Positions 29,716 through 38,093 of a stretch of DNA of 41,952 nucleotides are shown piece by piece. The position numbers and the translations under genes are program-made. Below the pieces are notes generated by a model. The model searched no databases, was not told the DNA's origin, and saw only the letters and a program-made list of their open reading frames with translations. Every line of letters begins with the position of its first letter. Position 1 is the stretch's first letter. The stretch comes from Candidatus Woesearchaeota archaeon (GTDB taxonomy: Archaea; Nanobdellota; Nanobdellia; Woesearchaeales; JACPBO01): contig JACPBO010000020.1 in the NCBI GenBank assembly GCA_016180285.1, positions 1 to 41,952 on the forward strand. Reading direction: 5' to 3'.

Positions 29716-30779
29716 TAAAAAAATTATTCCCGATACTTATCCCGAATGAAAAAGGAAAACTAATAGAGAAAAATGAAACAATAGATTATTCTTTAGATGA
29801 TGGGCTAATCATCCCAGAAGAATTCATGAGAGATAGCATACATATATTAACAATAATGCAAGGTCCTAACTGGTGTAATTTTGAATGCCCAAATTATTGT
29901 TTTACTGAAGGCTTTGCAGAAGAAAATTTAAACGAGGGACAGTTAAAAGATATTATTAACCAAGCAAAAGATTTGGGTGCTAAGGTAACCTATTGGCCAG
30001 GACTTGGCGAATTAACACTCTCAAAAGATTTTTGGAATGTTCAGGAATATTTACATAAAAAAGACATGAAATCTGTTGTATTCACAAATGGTTCGGTTTT
30101 TTGGAATGATGGCTTAGCAAAAGAATATATAGGCATGAATTCATCCGAATTAATTGAAAAGGTAAGAGAACTTGAAATTAACCTTTATGTCAAATATTGG
30201 AATTCTGACCAAAGAAAAGCTGCGGGTATGGCCGGGGTTAAATTAGAAGAGTACCCATATTATATAATTGAAGATGGTATAGGTATTCCTCTAGCATTAA
30301 CAAAATTGATTGAAAGAATACCTCAAGAAAGGTTAGGTATTGAAACAATGGTATCAAGAGAAAATTATAGAGATGTAATTGAAAATATCATTCCTTTAGT
30401 AGAAAAGCTTGATTTGTATTGCTTTATAGAACCGATAATATTTTCTGGTAAAGCTAAAGGAAAAGAAAATGAATTATCCCTCAGTCTTGGGCAACATAAT
30501 TCTTTAGCTGACATCTATTCTAGTGGAGGAGTTTACGGTAAAAATAACTGCAAAGATAGGCAGTCAACTGAATTAGTATTAATTGGAGATAGTATGTCTC
30601 CCGGAATAGCTATACCCCCAAAAAGAGAGAACAAAGTAATAGATGATTATGGTCATACAAAAAATATATTTGATATCTTTCATAATGAATATTTTAGAAA
30701 AGTGAGAAAGATAACCCGAACGCAATTTGATGGTTGTTTATGCAGAGCAGTTTTGAATGGAGAAGTTAAATTAGAATGA
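29712..30779 (+). CDS. Radical SAM protein with atypical CX3CX3C motif
   Basis: A 355-residue radical SAM-like protein. The cluster motif reads WCNFECPNYCF, that is CX3CX3C, one residue longer than the canonical CX3CX2C (compare CNLRCPYCF). The rest of the core is consistent: the SAM-binding element is at VTYWPGLGELTL, and KSVVFTNGSVF follows. C-terminal cysteines (NNCKDRQ and GCLCRAV) look like a twitch/SPASM-type region for an additional cluster. There is no signal peptide, so it acts in the cytoplasm. Co-transcribed with the lipoprotein gene before it and small membrane-protein genes after it. Confidence 0.78.
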   Translation: MIKKLFPILIPNEKGKLIEKNETIDYSLDDGLIIPEEFMRDSIHILTIMQGPNWCNFECPNYCFTEGFAEENLNEGQLKDIINQAKDLGAKVTYWPGLGELTLSKDFWNVQEYLHKKDMKSVVFTNGSVFWNDGLAKEYIGMNSSELIEKVRELEINLYVKYWNSDQRKAAGMAGVKLEEYPYYIIEDGIGIPLALTKLIERIPQERLGIETMVSRENYRDVIENIIPLVEKLDLYCFIEPIIFSGKAKGKENELSLSLGQHNSLADIYSSGGVYGKNNCKDRQSTELVLIGDSMSPGIAIPPKRENKVIDDYGHTKNIFDIFHNEYFRKVRKITRTQFDGCLCRAVLNGEVKLE

Positions 30780-30808
30780 AACAAAACAGTTAAATGAGGG
30801 AAAATAAA

Positions 30809-31153
30809 ATGACATTAGAATCAATGTTAAAACCTGTAGAATGTTTAGATAGAACAATTCAGAAACAATACACCAAACTCGGGCATAAATTGGAGAAGAA
30901 ATTACCAAAAAGAATTTTAGGTTTACTCAAATTAATTGGTACTGCATACGGTGGTGGTTGTATTGCAGAGATAGGAACGAACCTATTTGGCATTTCAAAT
31001 GAATTAAATTTAGGTCTAAGCTATAATCTAACTATGAACATAGAGGGTCTTTATAATGCTAGTGAAGTATTTTTTTGGAAGAAAGATCGCAACATTGTAA
31101 GTGAATCCACCCCCATCGACCCAGTTGATACCTTTTATAAATCATATAATTGA
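30809..31153 (+). CDS. Small protein, probably the first half of a broken membrane-protein gene
   Basis: A 114-residue product from ATG 30809 (GAGGGA lies 10-15 bases upstream). The N-terminal half is basic and helical (KQYTKLGHKLEKKLPKR). Residues about 45-65 (LLKLIGTAYGGGCIAEIGTNLF) are moderately hydrophobic. It ends at a TGA (31151-31153), after which the same frame stays open for another 93 codons, starting with a hydrophobic stretch. The two parts together read like one protein of about 208 residues. No family recognised. Confidence 0.55.
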   Translation: MTLESMLKPVECLDRTIQKQYTKLGHKLEKKLPKRILGLLKLIGTAYGGGCIAEIGTNLFGISNELNLGLSYNLTMNIEGLYNASEVFFWKKDRNIVSESTPIDPVDTFYKSYN

Positions 31154-31435
31154 TTATTAAGACTCCCCGTTTTCTTAACAGGAGCAACATTTTTGGGTAA
31201 AGCCCTAATATATAACGCAACTAATATAGACCCCGCGTATGATGTGTCTATGGGAATAGGATTTCTAAGTCTAGCATCATCGTTGTACCTGAATGACCAA
31301 GATCCAATGTTATTAAAAAAAGCAGATAGTAAGGTAAAGGTATTTTTAAAGAATATATATGAAAAAGCTAAGGATTTGATAATATCTCCAAATCCAGCAC
31401 TTCAGCCAATACCTATTCCAACAAAGATAACTTAA
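31154..31435 (+). pseudogene. Downstream half of the same interrupted gene
   Basis: This frame directly continues the preceding one after an in-frame TGA. It begins with a hydrophobic stretch (LPVFLTGATFLGKALI), then a second one (YDVSMGIGFLSLASSLYL), and a charged tail ending IPIPTKIT. There is no ATG near its beginning: the first usable codon is TTG 31193, without a clear ribosome site. It is most simply the C-terminal half of a gene with a nonsense mutation. If translated by itself, it is an 80-residue two-helix protein. Confidence 0.5.
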
Positions 31436-31443
31436 ATTATTGA

Positions 31444-31578
31444 CTGTTCTTAGAGAATTACGTTGGTGTAAGTTCATTAAAACAAGAACTATTTGATTTA
31501 GGATTTAAGCTGATGGATGAAATTAAACTTCTTGTTGATGAGCTTCATGACACTGTTGGAATGATTTTCAAAAAATAA
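31444..31578 (+). pseudogene. C-terminal remnant of an unknown gene
   Basis: An open frame without start codon reads VGVSSLKQELFDLGFKLMDE and then IKLLVDELHDTVGMIFKK before its stop. The even hydrophobic spacing is that of a real amphipathic helix, so this looks like the tail of a lost gene. The only internal ATG would give 21 residues. Confidence 0.3.
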
Positions 31579-31640
31579 AAGTCTGTTTTTATTGATTTTT
31601 GAGTCATCTTATGTATGAAACGTATGATTAATACGAAAAG

Positions 31641-31666
31641 TTTATAAAGTATGAAAAATCATACTT
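31641..31666 (+). promoter_or_regulatory. TATA box and palindromic operator of the AbrB-ABC operon
   Basis: TTTATAAA (31641-31648) is followed directly by the perfect palindrome AAGTATGA-AAAA-TCATACTT (31647-31666), ending five bases before the ATG at 31671. A weaker inverted repeat CGTAT/ATACG (31621-31635) lies just upstream. The position between TATA box and start fits repression, probably by the AbrB-like protein it precedes. Confidence 0.65.
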
Positions 31667-31670
31667 AAAA

Positions 31671-31910
31671 ATGCTTGAGGACAGGTCATTCGAGTATTAC
31701 GGAAGCACGATCATAGGCGAAAGAGGGCAGATGGTGCTGCCGTCAAAACTGAGAAAAAAATTAGGAATAGGCAAAGGAGAAAAATTTCTTGTATTAAGCG
31801 GTGAAAAAATGGGAGCCCGCGGAATCATTTTGGTCAAGGCCGATGTAATGACTAAATTGCTGTCAAAATTTTTCGGAGGGGATATAAATAAAATGCTGAA
31901 GGAAAAATGA
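31671..31910 (+). CDS. AbrB/SpoVT-type DNA-binding regulator
   Basis: A 79-residue protein with a swapped-hairpin AbrB/MazE-type domain: STIIGERGQMVLPSKLRKKLGIGKGEKFLVLS is the characteristic strand-loop-helix pattern. The C-terminal tail (VMTKLLSKFFGGDINKMLKE) is helical and may be for multimers. It heads the ABC-exporter operon, overlapping the ATPase gene by four bases, and probably controls it through the palindrome before its start. Confidence 0.9.
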   Translation: MLEDRSFEYYGSTIIGERGQMVLPSKLRKKLGIGKGEKFLVLSGEKMGARGIILVKADVMTKLLSKFFGGDINKMLKEK

Positions 31911-32599
31911 GCGCGATAATCGAATTAAGGAATGTTTGGAAAACATACAATATGGGTGAAGTTGAGGTTAATGCATTATGCGGCCTAAACCTTAAAATAA
32001 AAAAAGGCGAGTTTGTTGCAATACAGGGACCGAGCGGCAGCGGAAAAAGCACAGCAATGAACATGGTTGGCTGCCTTGATATTCCGACAAAAGGCGACAT
32101 CTTCCTTGAAGGCCAGAATATAGCCAAATTGCGCGAATCAGAGCTTGCCCAGATAAGGGGCAGAAAAATAGGCTTCATATTCCAGCAGTTCAACCTGATC
32201 CCCACATTAACTGCCATTGAAAATGTTGCCCTGCCAATGACTTTCCAGGATGTGCCGGCAGATGAGCGCATAAAAGCTGCAAAAGAGCTTTTGGCAATAG
32301 TTGGGTTAACTGACAGGATGCGCCACAAGCCTTCAGAAATGAGCGGAGGCCAGCAGCAAAGAGTGGCAATTGCCAGATCGCTTGCTAACAATCCCGATGT
32401 GATGCTGGCCGACGAGCCAACTGGGAATCTCGACAGCAGAAGCGGCAGGGATATAATACACTTTTTAAAAAAGATGCATGAAAAAGAAGGCAAAACTTTC
32501 ATTTTGGTCACGCATGACGCAGCTCTTGCAAAAGAAGCAGACAGGATTGAATATCTCAGAGATGGTAAAATCGTAAAAAGCCTTAACGAGGTGGGTTAG
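31907..32599 (+). CDS. ABC transporter ATPase, MacB/LolD type
   Basis: A 230-residue ATPase with Walker A GPSGSGKST, Q-loop FQQFNLIPTLTAIEN, signature MSGGQQQRVAIAR, Walker B VMLADEPTGNLDS and switch histidine in VTHD. The LTAIEN and EPTGNLDS sequences place it in the MacB/LolD/FtsE-like family, whose members power mechanotransmission by FtsX/MacB permeases instead of classic transport. The permeases are two and three genes downstream; the next gene starts directly at the following base. Confidence 0.95.
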   Translation: MSAIIELRNVWKTYNMGEVEVNALCGLNLKIKKGEFVAIQGPSGSGKSTAMNMVGCLDIPTKGDIFLEGQNIAKLRESELAQIRGRKIGFIFQQFNLIPTLTAIENVALPMTFQDVPADERIKAAKELLAIVGLTDRMRHKPSEMSGGQQQRVAIARSLANNPDVMLADEPTGNLDSRSGRDIIHFLKKMHEKEGKTFILVTHDAALAKEADRIEYLRDGKIVKSLNEVG

Positions 32600-33856
32600 A
32601 TGAATAAAAAAATATTGCACGTGATTTTGGTTTTTGTTTTGCTGGCGATTTCAATAAACATTGTTTATGCAATAACAACCACTACAACTGTTGCTAACCC
32701 GGAAAGCAGGGATATAAAAATAACGCTGATAAGCCAGGAGCCTGACCCTGCAGAGCCTGCGGGATATGTTGACCTGCGCTTTAAAGCTGAAAACTGGGGA
32801 ACAAGGGCGGCTTCTAATGTAACGCTTGACATTCTTCCGCAATATCCGTTTTCAATCGGCTCTGGAGACAGCGCATCAAAAAACCTCGGCAGCATATCCG
32901 GAATACAGCTGGGCTCAGAAGGAGTCATTGCAAAGTTCAGGCTTAAGGTCGATGAGAATGCTGTTGATGGTGAAAACGAAATCAAGGTCCGCTACAAAAC
33001 AGCATCAGGCTCTGAGTGGGTTGTAACAAGCGCATTCAATGTAAGCATACAAGCGCATGAAGCAATAATATCAGTTGAATCAGCAAATTCAACGCCAAGA
33101 ATAATTGTGCCAGGAAACGAAGCCGCGCTGAATGTTGTAATTAAGAACATTGCAAGCTCTCTTTTAAAAGACATCAGGATCAAGCTTAATTTAAATGACA
33201 CTCCGTTTGCCCCAATAGACTCATCCAATGAAAAAGCAATAAAAAATCTTGATGCAGGATTAAAGGAAACAGCAACATTCAAGCTGATAACTGCCCCGGA
33301 TACAAAGGCAGATGTTTATAAGGTTCCGCTTGAAATCAGCTATATGGACAGGCTTGGAAAGAATTACACAAAAGCGCATTTAATCGGCTTAGTTGTCGGC
33401 TCAGCCCCAGACCTCTACATCAGCATAGAAAGCTCAACAATATACAAGATTGGAAGCTCAGGCAAAATCATCATTAAGTTTGTAAACAAAGGATTGACAG
33501 ACATAAAATTTGTGAATGCAAGGCTGAAAGAAACAAATGACTATGAAATAGTCTCGCCTGATGTTGTTTATGTTGGGAATGTGGATTCAGATGATTATGA
33601 AACAGCAGAATTCAGGCTGTTCCTGAAAAATGCAAAAGACGGCAAGGTGATTCTTCCGCTCGCAGTTGATTACAAGGATGCAAACAACAAGGATTATTCT
33701 GCCAACATCAGCCTGGAGCTCAAGATAATCAGCCCTGAAAAGCTCGGCATAAAGCAGGGCAATGGCTTTTGGGGAATTATTTTGTTGATCATCATTGCAG
33801 CTGCAGCATGGTGGGGCTACAGTAAATTGAAAAAGAGCAGAAGGAAAAAAGCTTAA
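32600..33856 (+). CDS. Exported COG1361-like (CARDB-type) protein with C-terminal anchor
   Basis: A 418-residue surface protein. It has a signal peptide (HVILVFVLLAISINIVYA), three Ig-like/CARDB-type repeats (about 35-145, 150-260 and 265-375; each starts with ITLISQEPDP, AIISVESANS or LYISIESSTI), and a C-terminal membrane helix (GFWGIILLIIIAAAAWWGYS) with a basic tail. Such proteins are common next to MacB-type permeases in archaea and are presumed to be the extracytoplasmic component that contacts the substrate or the envelope. It begins immediately after the ATPase stop codon. Confidence 0.85.
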   Translation: MNKKILHVILVFVLLAISINIVYAITTTTTVANPESRDIKITLISQEPDPAEPAGYVDLRFKAENWGTRAASNVTLDILPQYPFSIGSGDSASKNLGSISGIQLGSEGVIAKFRLKVDENAVDGENEIKVRYKTASGSEWVVTSAFNVSIQAHEAIISVESANSTPRIIVPGNEAALNVVIKNIASSLLKDIRIKLNLNDTPFAPIDSSNEKAIKNLDAGLKETATFKLITAPDTKADVYKVPLEISYMDRLGKNYTKAHLIGLVVGSAPDLYISIESSTIYKIGSSGKIIIKFVNKGLTDIKFVNARLKETNDYEIVSPDVVYVGNVDSDDYETAEFRLFLKNAKDGKVILPLAVDYKDANNKDYSANISLELKIISPEKLGIKQGNGFWGIILLIIIAAAAWWGYSKLKKSRRKKA

Positions 33857-33886
33857 TTTATTTTTTCTTTTTGATAATGGATAAAA

Positions 33887-35110
33887 ATGCTCAAAGACTA
33901 CATTAAGTTTGCATACAGCAATTTTTTGCACAGAAAGAAAAGGGGAATCCTCACAATCATAGGCATATTGATAGGGATAGCTGCCATTGTTGCGCTTATT
34001 TCATTGAGCACTGGCATGAAAGCTGCGCTTAATGAGGAATTCAAAAAAGTAGGCTCAAACAGGGTTATTATTGAAGCCGGCGGCATTGCATTTGGCCCGC
34101 CGGGAGCAGGCTCTTCGCTTTCTGCATCTGAATTGACAAAAAAAGATATTGATGCTGTAAGCAAAGTTGCTGGAGTGGATTTCGCAACCGGGATTCTTTC
34201 AGAAACAGCAAGAATTGAATTTCAGGACAAAGTTAAGCATACACTTGTTTTCGGAGTTTCAACTGATGCAGAAACAAGAAAAAGATTGGATGAAATAGGC
34301 CTTTTTGAAATAGGTGAAGGACGGCAATTAAAGCAAACTGATAAATACAAGGCAGTTCTGGGCTATAAGGTGGTGCATGATCTCTTCAATGTCGATATAA
34401 GGCTGGGAGATAAAATAAAAGTTGAAGGCAAGGAATTCGAGGTTGTCGGCATTCAGAAACTGATTGGAACTGGCATTCATGACCTTCTTGTCAGAATTCC
34501 CCTTGATACAGCAAGGGAAATATTCAGCGAGCCTGAAAAAATATCATCAATAATGGTCACAACCTCGGCCGGGTTTGAGCCATCCAAAGTGGCCGAGGCA
34601 ATAAAGAAAGAGCTTAGGAAATTCAGGAATGTTAAAGAAAATGAAGAAGATTTCACAGTGCAGACAGTTGAGCAGAGGGTTGCAACTGTTACAGTTATTC
34701 TTGATGTTGTGCAGGCAGTCTTGATAGGTATTGCTGCAATAAGCCTTATTGTTGGCGGAATCGGCATAATGAATACTATGTACACTTCTGTTTTGGAGAG
34801 AACAAAAGAGATAGGGATAATGAAGGCAATTGGAGCTAAAAATTCAGACATTGCAAAGATTTTTTTGATAGAATCAGGGCTTCTTAGCCTTGCTGGCGGC
34901 TTTATCGGAGTTGTTATCGGCATTTCAATAGCAAAGGCAGTTGAATTTGTTGTGCAGGGCTATGGCATAACATTGTTCAGGGCAAACATCAGCCCTTTAT
35001 TGATAATCAGCGCTTTGGCATTTTCATTTTTAATAGGATCTGTTTCAGGCTCTTTGCCGGCAAGGCAGGCTGCATTATTAAGCCCGGTAGATGCATTGAG
35101 GAAAAAATGA
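33887..35110 (+). CDS. MacB-type ABC permease, first copy
   Basis: A 407-residue permease with the MacB/FtsX layout: an N-terminal membrane helix (ILTIIGILIGIAAIVALISL), a large extracytoplasmic MacB_PCD domain (about 50-270), and three C-terminal helices (AVLIGIAAISLIVGGIGIMN, LLSLAGGFIGVVIGISIA and LLIISALAFSFLIGSVSGS). The cytoplasmic coupling segment TSVLERTKEIGIMKAIGAKN is very well conserved. It overlaps the next gene by four bases and is clearly paralogous to it, so the two probably form a heterodimer. Confidence 0.94.
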   Translation: MLKDYIKFAYSNFLHRKKRGILTIIGILIGIAAIVALISLSTGMKAALNEEFKKVGSNRVIIEAGGIAFGPPGAGSSLSASELTKKDIDAVSKVAGVDFATGILSETARIEFQDKVKHTLVFGVSTDAETRKRLDEIGLFEIGEGRQLKQTDKYKAVLGYKVVHDLFNVDIRLGDKIKVEGKEFEVVGIQKLIGTGIHDLLVRIPLDTAREIFSEPEKISSIMVTTSAGFEPSKVAEAIKKELRKFRNVKENEEDFTVQTVEQRVATVTVILDVVQAVLIGIAAISLIVGGIGIMNTMYTSVLERTKEIGIMKAIGAKNSDIAKIFLIESGLLSLAGGFIGVVIGISIAKAVEFVVQGYGITLFRANISPLLIISALAFSFLIGSVSGSLPARQAALLSPVDALRKK

Positions 35111-36321
35111 TCAACGATTATGTAAAATACGCCTTCCTTAATTTCAGGGAAAGAAGAGTAAGGACATGGCTCACAATGCTCGGCATTTTCATAGGAATAG
35201 CATTGGTTGTTGCCCTGATCAGCCTTGGCCAGGGATTGCAGGAGACAATAAACGAGCAGTTTAAGATGCTTGGCGTTGACAAGATAATTATAAGCCCTGG
35301 CGGGACTTTTTCAGGAGTTGGAGGAAGCTCTGCAGCATCAGAGCTGAAAGAGAAAGATCTTGATGCAATAAAAAAATCCAGAGGCGTTGATCTTGCTGCT
35401 GGCTTCATATATAAACTGGCAAGAATGAAAAGCGGCAATGAATTCAAATACAGCTGGGCAACCGGAATGCCGACAGATGAATCCAGAAAAATAATCCAGA
35501 GCATACATTCTTTTAAAATCATTGAAGGTAGGGACTTGAAGAAAGGCGACAGCTATAATGCATTAGTTGGCATAATGTTCAGCGAAGGCAGGGTTTTCAA
35601 AAAAAATCTTAAGCCAGGGGACAAAATAGAAGTTGAAGGAAAGGATTTTAAGATTATCGGGATATTGGGCAGGATAGGCAATCCCCAGGATGACTCGCAG
35701 ATACTTATTCCATTGGATGTTGCAAGAGCTGTTTTAAATGAGCCTGAAAAATATAATACGATAATAGCGCAGATAAAGGAAGGCGAAGATGCAAATGCAG
35801 TTGCAGAAAACATTAAAAAAAGGCTGCGTGGCGAAAGGAATGTAAAGGAAGGAGAAGAGGATTTCTCAATACAGACATCGGCCCAGCTGCTGGACACTTT
35901 CAAAACAGTGTTTACAATTGTGCAGGCTGTTCTGATCGGAATTGCTGCGATAAGCTTGCTAGTTGGCGGAATAGGGATAATGAATACAATGTACACATCT
36001 GTTTTAGAGAGAACGCAAGAGATTGGCGTTATGAAGGCAATTGGAGCGAAGAACTCAGATATTGCGCAGATATTCCTGATAGAATCCGGATTGCTTGGGC
36101 TTACCGGAGGCGTAATCGGCATACTGATCGGAGTTGGCTTGAGCAACATTGTGGTTTACATCACAACCAGGATGGGAGTGTCAATCTTAAAGGCATATTT
36201 CCCGGGGTATTTGATTATTGGATCATTGCTGTTTTCAGTTGCTGTCGGAATTGCTTCAGGAATGCTTCCGGCAAGGCAGGCGGCATATATGAGGCCTGCT
36301 GATTCATTAAGGTATGAATAA
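35107..36321 (+). CDS. MacB-type ABC permease, second copy
   Basis: A 404-residue paralogue of the preceding permease, with the same four-helix/periplasmic domain organisation. It shares the coupling helix TSVLERTQEIGVMKAIGAKN, the GIAAISLLVGGIGIMNTMYT helix and the C-terminal LPARQAAYMRPADSLRYE. The extracytoplasmic domains of the two copies differ much more than the membrane parts, which suggests distinct roles in a heterodimer. It ends the AbrB-ATPase-surface protein-permease operon. Confidence 0.94.
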   Translation: MINDYVKYAFLNFRERRVRTWLTMLGIFIGIALVVALISLGQGLQETINEQFKMLGVDKIIISPGGTFSGVGGSSAASELKEKDLDAIKKSRGVDLAAGFIYKLARMKSGNEFKYSWATGMPTDESRKIIQSIHSFKIIEGRDLKKGDSYNALVGIMFSEGRVFKKNLKPGDKIEVEGKDFKIIGILGRIGNPQDDSQILIPLDVARAVLNEPEKYNTIIAQIKEGEDANAVAENIKKRLRGERNVKEGEEDFSIQTSAQLLDTFKTVFTIVQAVLIGIAAISLLVGGIGIMNTMYTSVLERTQEIGVMKAIGAKNSDIAQIFLIESGLLGLTGGVIGILIGVGLSNIVVYITTRMGVSILKAYFPGYLIIGSLLFSVAVGIASGMLPARQAAYMRPADSLRYE

Positions 36322-36425
36322 CTTGCAGTGGAAAATGGCAAACATCGAATTTAAGATCGAGTAATTTATTACTTATATGAGCAAGATAATAGAAACGTTT
36401 TTATTTAAGCTGTTTTTTAATTTCC

Positions 36426-36710
36426 ATGATGAAACAAAACGAATTGAACCAAAAGCTTGTAAATCACGCAAAATACTTCCAGAATGAAGTGAGGAAAAAC
36501 ATAGCTATTGCCATATCAGCGGCATTTGCATTTATTCTCGCATTGTACTGGAAGGATCTCATAACTGAAGGCGTCAATAAAGTGCTTGATTATCTCAAGC
36601 TAAGCGGCAACAGCTTTTATTTCAGGGTGTTTGTTGCCCTCATTGTGACATTGATCTGCGTATTTGGAATAATAATCATAACAAAATGGGGTCAGATAAA
36701 AAACAAATAG
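36426..36710 (+). CDS. Small two-helix membrane protein, DUF5654-like
   Basis: A 94-residue protein with an amphipathic N-terminus (NELNQKLVNHAKYFQNEVRK) and two membrane helices (IAIAISAAFAFILALYW and FRVFVALIVTLICVFGIIII). The arrangement resembles the archaeal DUF5654 family; I cannot confirm it. It ends one base before the K+ channel gene, so the two are co-transcribed and may work together. A TATA-like TTTTTATTTAAG lies about 25 bases before the start. Confidence 0.75.
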   Translation: MMKQNELNQKLVNHAKYFQNEVRKNIAIAISAAFAFILALYWKDLITEGVNKVLDYLKLSGNSFYFRVFVALIVTLICVFGIIIITKWGQIKNK

Positions 36711-36711
36711 G

Positions 36712-37071
36712 ATGAAGCAGAGAATAAGCACATTAATAACAATCTTCCTTGTATTTGCAATCCTGCTTACAGGGGCAACTGTCTACCATAATTTAGAGCG
36801 CTGGTCATGGGTGGATTCCTTTTATTTTTCAGCGACAACACTCACAACAGTCGGCTTTGGAGACTTGCACCCGACTACAGATGCATCTAAGATCTTCACA
36901 ATATTCTATGTGATTGTCGGAGTAAGCGTTGTGCTTTATATGTTCTCTAAGATAATCGTGGGCTATTTTGAAGGGCACGGCGCAACAATAACGAATTCGC
37001 TTATGCATGTGCTGAATAAGAAGAAAAAACCAGAAAGGTGGATTGAGCTTAAAGTTAAGAAGGAGAAGTAG
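36712..37071 (+). CDS. Two-helix potassium channel
   Basis: A 119-residue pore-only K+ channel: an outer helix (TLITIFLVFAILLTGATVY), pore helix and selectivity filter TTLTTVGFGDLHP (TVGFGD at 46-51), and an inner helix (IFTIFYVIVGVSVVLYMFSK) with a short basic cytoplasmic tail. There is no RCK or voltage-sensor domain, so gating must come from elsewhere. It would form a tetramer in the cell membrane. Its 3' end overlaps the convergent radical SAM gene by 17 bases. Confidence 0.93.
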   Translation: MKQRISTLITIFLVFAILLTGATVYHNLERWSWVDSFYFSATTLTTVGFGDLHPTTDASKIFTIFYVIVGVSVVLYMFSKIIVGYFEGHGATITNSLMHVLNKKKKPERWIELKVKKEK

Positions 37072-38008
37072 GGGTTTTTAGGTTTTTCAGATAAAGCTCA
37101 AGCTTGTTTTTAACTTTTTCTTTCAGGCTTTTAACTAGCTTTAATCTTTTAATTTCTTTATCAACATCAAACCTTTTGAATTCTGTCAAAGTTCCTCTAA
37201 ACTTCCTCCCAGCAATTTTCGCCTGCCTTTCAATTTCTCTCGCATATTTCGATCCAAAATGCCTCAATGCAGGGAACTTGCTTATCGAGTTTGCCCCTGC
37301 TTTCAGCAGATCAGAAACATAATAAACCCTGTCCAGCCATATTCCTGCCTGTATGTCTATTTTCGGGGATTCCTTTCTCGTCAATTTTATCCATTCTGCC
37401 ATATATTCTTTTTTCGGAGGGCTTGATTTTTCAAAGATCGTTCCCTTTTGGGGGTTTAATCCGTAGAAATGTATTTTTGATATCTTGTATTTTTTAATGA
37501 AATCTTTCAATCTTTCAAAATCATTAATATTTTCTCCTAAGCCGAGTATTATTGTCATTGCAGTTTTTAGCTTAAGTTTTAGGGCTTCTTCAAGCATCTT
37601 TTCAAATGGCTTAATCGGCTTTGAAGGGCAGACAATATCATGGACTTTTGGGTTGATAGTTTCTATAGAAGCAACAACGCCTTTGATGTACGGCCTGAAT
37701 TTGATCAAATCTCTCTTTTTAATTGGCCCTATGTTGATCCATATCTTTTCATTTATGGTTTTTTTAATTAATTTCAGCATCTCTAAAAAGTCCGTTGCTG
37801 CATACGCATTATGCCCGCCTGACAGGAAGCCGATATCCCAGCCTAGTTTTTTGCACAGGATGAATTCAGCCAGAATTGATGCAAATGATCTTACAGCCAT
37901 CTTCTGGCCTTTCGGCTGGGTGCTCATATAGCAGAACTTGCAGTCTGCAGTGCTGCAGTACCAGCTGAAGAAGACTGCGCGCTCGAAATTCGTTGTAGTT
38001 AGTTTCAT
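37055..38008 (-). CDS. Radical SAM protein with CX4CX2C motif
   Basis: A 317-residue radical SAM protein. The cluster motif is WYCSTADCKFCYMS, CX4CX2C instead of the canonical CX3CX2C. Later segments (DIGFLSGGHNAY, IWINIGPIKKRDL, VASIETINPKVHDIVCPSKP, TAMTIILGLGENINDFERL and KIHFYGLNPQKGT) follow the TIM-barrel pattern of the biotin synthase/lipoate-synthase-like group. The C-terminal helix region is basic. The substrate is unknown. The gene starts just downstream of tRNA-Thr on the same strand. Confidence 0.85.
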   Translation of the reverse strand: MKLTTTNFERAVFFSWYCSTADCKFCYMSTQPKGQKMAVRSFASILAEFILCKKLGWDIGFLSGGHNAYAATDFLEMLKLIKKTINEKIWINIGPIKKRDLIKFRPYIKGVVASIETINPKVHDIVCPSKPIKPFEKMLEEALKLKLKTAMTIILGLGENINDFERLKDFIKKYKISKIHFYGLNPQKGTIFEKSSPPKKEYMAEWIKLTRKESPKIDIQAGIWLDRVYYVSDLLKAGANSISKFPALRHFGSKYAREIERQAKIAGRKFRGTLTEFKRFDVDKEIKRLKLVKSLKEKVKNKLELYLKNLKTPTSPS

Positions 38009-38013
38009 TTAAA

Positions 38014-38087
38014 AGCCCCCAAAGGGATTTGCACCCTTGATCTCGAGTTTACGAAACTCGCGCTTTAGCTGGCTAAGCTACAGGGGC
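38014..38087 (-). tRNA. tRNA-Thr (anticodon CGT)
   Basis: A complete 74-base cloverleaf on the minus strand. The acceptor GCCCCTG pairs with TGGGGGC, the D-stem is GCTT/AAGC, the anticodon stem CGAGT/ACTCG encloses TTCGTAA (anticodon CGT), and the T-stem is AAGGG/CCCTT. The discriminator is T73; no CCA is encoded and there is no intron. The T-loop is TGCAAAT, with G55, and the D-loop AGCCAGCTA has G18-C19, the same departures from consensus as in tRNA-Val. Confidence 0.93.
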
Positions 38088-38093
38088 ATCAGA

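Noticed and set aside
31151-31153. TGA as a selenocysteine or recoded codon
   Set aside because: No selenocysteine genes or SECIS-like hairpin are seen, TGA is a normal stop in neighbouring genes, and the region is degraded in other ways.
33587-33931. Minus-strand open frames inside the ABC exporter operon
   Set aside because: They mirror well-conserved permease and surface-protein genes and have no promoters or ribosome sites.
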